Shown: piece by piece, positions 60,483 through 64,000 of the stretch
Layout: every line of letters starts with the position of its first letter
Position numbering within the stretch: position 1 is the stretch's first letter
Assembly: GCA_964429135.1 (NCBI GenBank)
Contig: CAYSAU010000002.1
Span: 186,001-250,000 of the forward strand
Length of the DNA: 64,000 nt
Direction: 5' to 3'
From: CAZSDU01 sp964429135
Lineage (GTDB): Bacteria > Bacteroidota > Bacteroidia > Bacteroidales > FEN-979
Translations under genes and position numbers: made by a program
Notes under the pieces: generated by a model
The model's database searches: none
Seen by the model: only the letters and a program-made list of their open reading frames with translations
What the model was told of the DNA's origin: nothing

Positions 60483-60508
60483 TCGTTAGCATATTAAAAA
60501 AAAGAACC

Positions 60509-61318
60509 ATGTCAGAAATCATAAAAAAAACCAGGGAAATGAACTGGAGCCATTTGATGGTGATCCTCATGATCGTCATGATCGCTGCCGGTACCGAAAG
60601 CTGTAAAACAACAGGAAAGTTATCGAGGAAGGAGAGAAAAGCGCAAATTGAGGCGGCCAAACAACAACTTCAGACCATCATCAATGGCACCACGACGCTT
60701 TCTTTCCCGGAACAGGAAAAATTAGTAAATAGCATAAGAGCCAAGAACCTGAAAGATCCCGAGTTGGATAAAATGATCGCTCAGGCCAGTGAGATCGTCA
60801 AGGAGGGCTTAATGGAAATGAAAAAAAATGAAGCCAAGAAAATTGACCGGATGAGAGCCGCGCTCCTGGATATGCTCCTCAACAAGGACAACCTGACAGC
60901 AGATCAGCTTCAGGATGCCCTCGATGCCCTTAAAGCCGAAGGAATCAGTCCCGAACTTGCTGACCTGGTAGCCAGGGTGGAGAAAAAAATCAAGGATATG
61001 AGGAGCTCATCTACTAACCTCCCTCTTAAAACACAATTATGGAATGGTTTCCAGGCCATTGCTGATGCGGCAAAAGCCGGAAACCTGAACCAGGCTGATA
61101 ATACCATTAAAAATACCCTGCAGTATTTTACTTCCCCTGACGCGACGGTGCTGATCATCATCAGTAAGGAAGATGGTATCGTGGATTATGACAAACCAAC
61201 CACCATAGGCCGATACCTCCAGTTTATCAAAGACCAGAAATCAAACAGGAATGCCATTGAAAGTTTTCTGCTTGACGGAAGTGGTAAAATCAAAGAACTT
61301 GACCTGATTAAAAAATAA
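60509..61318 (+). CDS. Helical exported or membrane-anchored protein of unknown function
   Basis: A 269-residue protein. An N-terminal membrane segment (HLMVILMIVMIAAG) is followed by Cys32 (TESCKTTGK); the lipobox is imperfect (Glu at -2), so a lipid anchor is possible but unproven. The rest is Lys/Glu-rich helix (RKERKAQIEAAKQQLQTII, ASEIVKEGLMEMKKNEAKKI). The end has a possible compact domain (DATVLIIISKEDGIVDYDKPTTIGRYLQFI). Another Met (MNWSHL) lies ten codons in. First of four uncharacterised exported genes after gcvT. Confidence 0.65.
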   Translation: MSEIIKKTREMNWSHLMVILMIVMIAAGTESCKTTGKLSRKERKAQIEAAKQQLQTIINGTTTLSFPEQEKLVNSIRAKNLKDPELDKMIAQASEIVKEGLMEMKKNEAKKIDRMRAALLDMLLNKDNLTADQLQDALDALKAEGISPELADLVARVEKKIKDMRSSSTNLPLKTQLWNGFQAIADAAKAGNLNQADNTIKNTLQYFTSPDATVLIIISKEDGIVDYDKPTTIGRYLQFIKDQKSNRNAIESFLLDGSGKIKELDLIKK

Positions 61319-61323
61319 CAAAC

Positions 61324-61902
61324 ATGAAAAAAATATTGTCAATTATCATTTTATTTACCCTTTTAGGAACTTTTAACGGGGTAAAAGCACAGGATAACCT
61401 CTCTCCGCAACGTAAACAGGCCATCGACAGTCTTGCTTTGGAGAAAGTTCGCGACCTGAGTAAATATATCAGCATTATTGGGGATAAAAAAACGGCCTGG
61501 TCTGAGGCTCAGCGCGTCATAGAAAGGGCATCGGAACTGTTTATGGAAAACAGTGAAATCGGAGTTTCTTCCCTTCATCGTCAGAATGTAAATTATTATA
61601 AGGTCAGGGAATATTTCGATCGACTGATGCAGCTGAACTACGACAGGGTCACCATAGACTGGTATAAAATTCAGTATGTGAGTGACCTGGAACGTCAGCC
61701 GGATGGAACCTATGTTGGCGTGATCACCATCTATCAGCGTTTCCAGGCATTCGATAAAGAAAAAGGACTGGTGTATGAAGATACCACCAAGAAAGATATC
61801 ACCATCTATGTGAAACGTAAGGAAACTCAGATCGGAGGACGTCTGATTGGTTTCTGGGATGTGATGCTGGGAGATATCCGTGTGAAGGAAACCTCCAAAT
61901 AA
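61324..61902 (+). CDS. Exported protein of unknown function, NTF2-like fold suspected
   Basis: A 192-residue protein with a signal peptide (MKKILSIIILFTLLGTFNGVKAQ). It has SEIGVSSLHRQNVNYYKVREYFDRLMQLNY, then strands with IDWYKIQYVSDLERQPDGTYVGVITIYQRF. This stretch aligns by eye with residues 110-210 of the LRR protein at 62778. It starts five bases after the 60509 gene's stop. No known family is claimed. Confidence 0.65.
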   Translation: MKKILSIIILFTLLGTFNGVKAQDNLSPQRKQAIDSLALEKVRDLSKYISIIGDKKTAWSEAQRVIERASELFMENSEIGVSSLHRQNVNYYKVREYFDRLMQLNYDRVTIDWYKIQYVSDLERQPDGTYVGVITIYQRFQAFDKEKGLVYEDTTKKDITIYVKRKETQIGGRLIGFWDVMLGDIRVKETSK

Positions 61903-61921
61903 CCACCATAAGGATTGAGGA

Positions 61922-62770
61922 ATGAGGAATAATGTTCGAATTATAATCCTATTCATGCTTATCCTGATTCCTCTGTTTGGTTTTAGCCAGGGTTCGTTGG
62001 GCTCATTTAATGGAGATGAAACGGTATTCTATGCCCAGACCAAACAGATGAACCAATTCTTCCGCCGCTTTAACGCGGAAGAAGATGTCAAAGGAAAAGC
62101 ATACTATCCCGGAGATCAGGCTTACCGTGATGCAAAAGCAAGAAAGAAATACCTGAATATCCTTTTCGATAATACCAGTCCCCTGATTTCCGAAGACATG
62201 AAGTTCGTTTTTATCGAAGAGGTGCTGAATAAGAAAAAACCCTTCTTTCTTGATTTTCACGGAAAAGAATGGTATGCGGAAGTCGATGCTTCCTTTACCT
62301 ATAAAAAAGAAAAGGTTAACCTTCTTCTTTATCTCGAACTGGAAAAGCAAAACGGGGGGTATAAATGGGTGCTTTCCAATGTTTACCTCGGAAAGTTCGA
62401 ATCCTGGTTTACTCATGTCAATGATACTACCAACCTGAAATATTTTATTCATCCCATGAGCCATGAATTGGATTTTATGAACCTTCATAAAATCTTCCGT
62501 GAACCGGAAAAGGTGGATTATTATCTGGAACAGAATTATTCTCCGGATATGCTGGCGTTGTTTGTGATGGAGATGAAAAATGAAAACCTGAGATTTATTT
62601 CTATCAACAATGTTAAATTTCACTTTTTTCAGGTGCCCAATTGGTATTTTGAAGTATCCTATTTCAATCGCAATGATGTAAATTCAGGCTGGCTGATTTC
62701 CAATATGCTGAGGGTTACATCCAAGGAGAAGCAGGAACTGATGCGTCATTACACCCATCAAGTTAAATAA
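61922..62770 (+). CDS. Exported protein of unknown function
   Basis: A 282-residue protein with a signal peptide (MRNNVRIIILFMLILIPLFGFSQ). The mature part has FFRRFNAEEDVKG, YRDAKARKKYLNILFD, strands VDASFTYKKEKVNLLLYLELE and YKWVLSNVYLGKF, and a C-terminal helical part with DFMNLHKIFREPEKVDYYL. The strand pattern may mean a relative of its two neighbours' domain, but the match is weak. Spacing to the neighbours is 19 and 7 bases, suggesting one operon. Confidence 0.6.
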   Translation: MRNNVRIIILFMLILIPLFGFSQGSLGSFNGDETVFYAQTKQMNQFFRRFNAEEDVKGKAYYPGDQAYRDAKARKKYLNILFDNTSPLISEDMKFVFIEEVLNKKKPFFLDFHGKEWYAEVDASFTYKKEKVNLLLYLELEKQNGGYKWVLSNVYLGKFESWFTHVNDTTNLKYFIHPMSHELDFMNLHKIFREPEKVDYYLEQNYSPDMLALFVMEMKNENLRFISINNVKFHFFQVPNWYFEVSYFNRNDVNSGWLISNMLRVTSKEKQELMRHYTHQVK

Positions 62771-62777
62771 GTCAAGA

Positions 62778-64000
62778 ATGAGAAAAACTTTATTTCTTAT
62801 CCTCATTACCATGTTTATAATGCCCGGTTATGGATGGGCTCAGAAAAAAACTGTTCAGAAAAAACCGGCTACCCAGAAAAACGTAACGACAAAAAAACCG
62901 GCTACAACCCAAACCGTCAAAGCAAAAGCGGGATCAATTCCGGCCGATAAATTAGATGCTTATAAAGGAATGGTCACTCCTATGATCCGTTTTTTTACCA
63001 GTACCCTTAATTTTCTCGGCGATAAACAAAACTTGGTCAAGGAAAAGCAAACCATCATCACGGAAAGCTATCTGAAATTTACCTGGGATGCTGAGGTGCA
63101 GGTGGAAGATGATCTCGACGATAACCGCATTGTCCCCATTTATAAAGATATGCCTGCTTATCTCAGCGATGTGGATTTCTTTTTTAAACGTGCAAAATTT
63201 AAATATGAAGTTCAGGATGTTAGTGTACAGACTACGCCCACAGGACAGACTTATTTCAGGGTCACGGCTAACCGGAACCTGTCGGGGATGACTATCAACG
63301 GCGATTCGGTGAATTCCAACAAGGTCAGGTATATCGAAATCAATTACGAAGAAAGCAAACAACAACTGATGATCGTCAGTATTTATACTACCAAGCTGAA
63401 CGAAAAGGACGATTTGCGTCGTTGGTGGAACGAGCTTTCTTCTTCTTGGAAAACCATTTTGGGAAAAGATATGTTTGTTGGGAATGATGTGCCCATGTCG
63501 GCCGTAGATACATACAATGATACTGTAGCATTGATGGACGGGGTGAAAACAATGATTGATGGGAATCAATTCTACCTTAACCTGAATCAGATCCTTGGCA
63601 TGACCAGCCTCGACTTATCGGGAAACCTCACCATCGCTGATCTCGGACCCCTTGGCAAATTATCTGCATTGCAACAGGTCAATCTTTCCGGAACCCCGGT
63701 CAGCGACCTGATGCCGCTACATAATACAAACAATCTGGAAGTACTCGATATTTCAGGAACCTCAGTGTATTCCCTTGAACCGCTTCGCTATTGTACCCAT
63801 CTGAAAAAACTGAGGATGAAAAACACCCAGATTCAGGATATTACCCTGCTCTCTTCATTTACCGGTATGGAAGCACTTGATCTTAGCCAGACCCCCGTTA
63901 CATCACTGGAACCCCTCAGCACTTTGACAGGTTTAAAAGAATTAAGGTTCAGCAATACAAAGATCAGCGACCTCGGACCTATCTCTGCACTGATCAACCT
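62778..64000 (+). CDS. Exported leucine-rich-repeat protein (cut by window end)
   Basis: The first 407 codons are visible with no stop. A signal peptide (MRKTLFLILITMFIMPGYGWAQ) and a Lys/Thr/Pro-rich linker with the repeated KKPAT motif lead to a domain of about 200 residues (YLSDVDFFFKRAKFKYEVQDVSVQTTPTGQTYFRV). From about residue 268 come leucine-rich repeats of about 22 residues, internalin-like, such as LEVLDISGTSVYSLEPL and LKELRFSNTKISDLGPI. This is a surface or periplasmic binding architecture; the rest lies beyond base 64000. Confidence 0.75.
   Translation, partial: MRKTLFLILITMFIMPGYGWAQKKTVQKKPATQKNVTTKKPATTQTVKAKAGSIPADKLDAYKGMVTPMIRFFTSTLNFLGDKQNLVKEKQTIITESYLKFTWDAEVQVEDDLDDNRIVPIYKDMPAYLSDVDFFFKRAKFKYEVQDVSVQTTPTGQTYFRVTANRNLSGMTINGDSVNSNKVRYIEINYEESKQQLMIVSIYTTKLNEKDDLRRWWNELSSSWKTILGKDMFVGNDVPMSAVDTYNDTVALMDGVKTMIDGNQFYLNLNQILGMTSLDLSGNLTIADLGPLGKLSALQQVNLSGTPVSDLMPLHNTNNLEVLDISGTSVYSLEPLRYCTHLKKLRMKNTQIQDITLLSSFTGMEALDLSQTPVTSLEPLSTLTGLKELRFSNTKISDLGPISALIN

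Noticed and set aside
62003..63569. Two minus-strand open frames of about 205 codons within the exported-protein run
   Set aside because: They mirror two plus-strand genes with signal peptides and good spacing.
1..64000. tRNA, rRNA, CRISPR arrays and insertion sequences
   Set aside because: I saw no cloverleaf-type gene, direct-repeat array or transposase; a computed search would settle it.

Overview
The window is chromosomal DNA from a member of the Bacteroidota. The evidence is consistent across the sequence. Five secreted proteins end in type IX secretion (T9SS) type-A sorting domains. A PorT gene, a PorE-like gene and a GldA-like ABC ATPase are present. Many genes are preceded by the Bacteroidota -7 element TAnnTTTG, in three cases with a -33 TTG/TTTG at 17-20 bp. 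Shine-Dalgarno sequences are sparse. The ribosomal gene order and the ddl-PASTA-RluD neighbourhood are also typical of the phylum. The species cannot be named from this sequence. No tRNA, rRNA, CRISPR array, insertion sequence or prophage was seen, and no gene-free stretch exceeds 300 bases.

Layout. 1-4.6 kb: RluA-family pseudouridine synthase (cut by the window edge), a T9SS cargo protein and a PASTA protein, divergent from ddl-rdgB, which end at a bidirectional terminator. 4.6-14.2 kb: mostly leftward genes, namely a lipoprotein SGNH hydrolase with a FadL-type porin, metK, a gldA-like gene, another T9SS cargo and a DUF4143-type ATPase; one T9SS cargo at 7.4 kb runs rightward. 14.3-25.1 kb: a long rightward core run, rplM-rpsI-rpsB-tsf, then ubiE/menG, porT, coaD, a thioredoxin-fold protein, secA, pyrH and frr, started by a textbook promoter. 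25.1-36.5 kb: GH20 hexosaminidase, a POT-like transporter, a leftward envelope cassette (AI-2E-type permease, YtxH, holin-like protein, small basic protein, radical SAM/SPASM), a DUF5686 outer-membrane protein, a THUMP RNA methyltransferase and an SDR. 36.6-42.7 kb: a large T9SS cargo, then an FMN riboswitch controlling a complete ribD-ribE-ribBA-ribH operon. 42.7-53.5 kb: PorE-like TPR/PD40/OmpA protein, T9SS cargo, aguB-aguA, aroC, a DUF349 repeat protein, patatin with a C-terminal barrel, OsmC. 53.6-64 kb: tricorn-like protease, small lipoprotein, FlaA1/CapD-type dehydratase, gcvT, then four uncharacterised exported proteins, the last an LRR protein cut by the window edge.

How the parts work together. 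SecA moves the signal-peptide proteins across the inner membrane. PorT and probably the PorE-like protein belong to the T9SS that would carry the five CTD proteins across the outer membrane. The riboflavin operon encodes all committed steps except the phosphatase and is FMN-controlled. aguA-aguB converts agmatine to putrescine.

The most notable observations are the mutually exclusive pairing visible in the FMN riboswitch leader, a near-perfect palindrome carrying two outward-facing -7 elements between the FlaA1-like gene and gcvT, and the run of uncharacterised exported proteins after gcvT, two of which appear to share a domain. I did not find a clearly new defence or biosynthetic system.
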